Program-made: the position numbers and the translations under genes
Notes under the pieces: model-generated
The model's input: only the letters and a program-made list of their open reading frames with translations
What the model was told of the DNA's origin: nothing
Database searches by the model: none
Shown: positions 5,529 through 6,741 of the stretch, one piece after another
Position numbering within the stretch: position 1 is the stretch's first letter
How the letters are laid out: each line of letters opens with the position of its first letter
Assembly (NCBI GenBank): GCA_964474685.1
Contig: CAYYTE010000056.1
Span: 1 to 6,741, forward strand
DNA length: 6,741 nt
Direction: 5' to 3'
DNA from: UBA1737 sp964474685
Lineage (GTDB): Bacteria; Bacillota_I; Bacilli_A; ML615J-28; CAG-313

Positions 5529-6686
5529 TTATTTTTTTGAAGTAACTTGTTTTTTCTTTTTATTTGATGTACTTACTTCTTCATCATCTTGCCATATAAA
5601 ATAGAATAATACACCCAAAACACCAGAGATAACAAAGGCAATTGCGCCATGAAGTAATAAACGTTTCCAGATGTAACGACCCATCGGTGCTTTATAGAAA
5701 TCTAAACTATAGCCTTTGTAACATTTGCCGTTTGCTTTAAAGTCTTCAACTTTTTCAACACCATTGAATGTTCCTTCAACTACTTTTGTAATTTCAGTGT
5801 CGCCGCCATCTTCATCTGAGGCGTTGTCTTCATAATAGATTGCAAATGTCAATCCTTCTGTACAATCATTAAAATTATATTCGTTTGTAGAATTCTTTTT
5901 CATTGTATATTGATAAGCATAATGGTTTTCTACTGCTTTTTCAGCATCTTGAGCATTATTATCATATATATAACAATTTGTTGTAGCACTAGTTTGCGTG
6001 TTTTGATGGGAATACTTATAAACAGAAGGTGTTGTTCCACCACCAGCTCCTAAATCTCCATCTGTTGATTGAATTGCTGCATATAGATAATTTAGCGCAT
6101 CATCACCTGTAAGAGTAACATTTGGATGTGCAAGAAGGTAATCTTTGATAGCAGCTTTTGGCAATACTTTTCCTGTTTCTGGATTAACAGTAGCTTCAGT
6201 AGCTTTACCAGTTCCTTTTACAAATACAAAATAGTACTTCTCGGGGCTGAAATCTTTGTTTTTATAATAAATATCAGACATAAAGAACTGATATTGCATT
6301 GCCCATGTTTCATCATCGCCATAATTGGCAACACCAAACATAGTTAATGAGAATTTTGTTCCTTTTAATACACCATTTTCATCTATATACATATTATCTG
6401 TTTTTGTAGAAGCGGTGTTTCCAATTAACTCACCTTTAGGCGTACGATAAGTTAAAGTGCCAGGATTTTGTTGATAATAATCATTCGACCATTTTGCTGC
6501 ATTCTCAATTAATGTAGAAGTAGAAATGTCCGCATGATCATCTTCATGAAAGTACCCATTTAAAAAAGCTACTTTATTGTCTTGCCAGTTGTAATAAGAA
6601 TAAAGTACGATGCCTGTTGTAGCACCAACGACAATAAATAGTGATATTAAAAAGGGAATAAGCCTAAATTTTGTTTGTTTTTTCAC
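5529..6686 (-). CDS. Hypothetical protein with a membrane anchor at each end
   Basis: I do not recognise a family. The 385-residue product starts with a short basic tail (MKKQTKFR), then a membrane segment at about 9-31 (LIPFLISLFIVVGATTGIVL). A hydrophilic, Asn/Asp/Thr/Tyr-rich region of about 310 residues comes next, then a second membrane segment at about 343-365 and a Lys-rich tail (KKKKQVTSKK). Positive-inside logic puts both tails in the cytoplasm and the middle outside. A Gly-rich stretch (GAGGG, 213-217) may link two subdomains. The outer region holds three Cys (238, 275, 322) and no lipobox, LPxTG or catalytic motif I can identify. The first segment is followed by no clear cleavage site, so it is probably an anchor. 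Translation starts at GTG, supported by AGGAGG 9 nt upstream. The gene is convergent with asnS and has its own promoter. It could be an envelope, secretion-associated or sensor protein; none is supported. Confidence 0.85.
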   Translation of the reverse strand: MKKQTKFRLIPFLISLFIVVGATTGIVLYSYYNWQDNKVAFLNGYFHEDDHADISTSTLIENAAKWSNDYYQQNPGTLTYRTPKGELIGNTASTKTDNMYIDENGVLKGTKFSLTMFGVANYGDDETWAMQYQFFMSDIYYKNKDFSPEKYYFVFVKGTGKATEATVNPETGKVLPKAAIKDYLLAHPNVTLTGDDALNYLYAAIQSTDGDLGAGGGTTPSVYKYSHQNTQTSATTNCYIYDNNAQDAEKAVENHYAYQYTMKKNSTNEYNFNDCTEGLTFAIYYEDNASDEDGGDTEITKVVEGTFNGVEKVEDFKANGKCYKGYSLDFYKAPMGRYIWKRLLLHGAIAFVISGVLGVLFYFIWQDDEEVSTSNKKKKQVTSKK

Positions 6687-6695
6687 TTTTAGAGG

Positions 6696-6701
6696 CCTCC
6701 T
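6696..6701 (-). promoter_or_regulatory. Ribosome binding site fixing the GTG start of the 385-residue protein
   Basis: Minus-strand AGGAGG lies 9 nt before the GTG at 6684-6686. No ATG lies in a better position, and the protein begins with the expected basic tail plus hydrophobic segment immediately after it. This supports GTG as the true start. Confidence 0.88.
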
Positions 6702-6729
6702 AAGTAAATTTTTTCCTTTTATCTTTTGT

Positions 6730-6738
6730 ATTATACCA
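6730..6738 (-). promoter_or_regulatory. Extended -10 promoter of the minus-strand membrane protein gene
   Basis: Minus-strand TGGTATAAT is a perfect -10 (6730-6735) with a TGn extension. It predicts a start near 6723 and a leader of about 37 nt. The -35 would fall beyond the right edge of the window and cannot be seen. Confidence 0.75.
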
Positions 6739-6741
6739 TAT

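Noticed and set aside
6126..6347. Plus-strand open frame of 73 codons opposite the membrane protein gene.
   Set aside because: It lies wholly antisense inside a well-supported gene, has no ribosome site, and its Phe/Ser/Ile-rich product is what the complement of that coding strand would give.

Overview
The window looks like housekeeping chromosome from a low-GC, Gram-positive-type bacterium (Bacillota, Bacilli/Erysipelotrichia-like). The support is AT-rich DNA with strong AGGAGG-type ribosome sites, a T-box leader, hairpin/T-run terminators, and the yidC-jag-mnmE gene order that often lies near the replication origin of such genomes. In-frame Trp codons are TGG and no in-frame TGA is seen, so nothing suggests a mycoplasma-type code. 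I cannot name a genus.

Layout. (1) Positions 3-1385: the 3' part of a membrane insertase gene (yidC/oxaA) whose reading frame runs off the left edge. (2) 1399-2052: jag/khpB, a KH-R3H RNA-binding protein, in operon with yidC and closed by a perfect hairpin terminator. (3) 2081-2397: a gene-free spacer. It holds what looks like a small RNA gene on the minus strand (extended -10, structured hairpin, strong terminator, about 104 nt), then the mnmE promoter on the plus strand. (4) 2398-3768: mnmE, the tRNA wobble-uridine modification GTPase. (5) 3774-4080: a perfect-consensus promoter and a complete asparagine T-box riboswitch with specifier AAC. (6) 4104-5486: asnS, asparaginyl-tRNA synthetase. 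(7) 5491-5522: a two-way terminator between convergent genes. (8) 5529-6686, minus strand: an unrecognised protein with a membrane segment at each end, with its GTG start, ribosome site and -10 element all inside the window.

The recognisable genes serve translation and membrane protein biogenesis. YidC inserts membrane proteins, KhpB binds RNA, MnmE with MnmG (not in the window) modifies U34 of tRNAs, and AsnRS charges tRNA-Asn under control of uncharged tRNA-Asn. I see no mobile element, CRISPR array, prophage or defence system. The least explained elements are the predicted minus-strand small RNA, the unidentified two-anchor membrane protein, and the large extra extracytoplasmic domain of this YidC.
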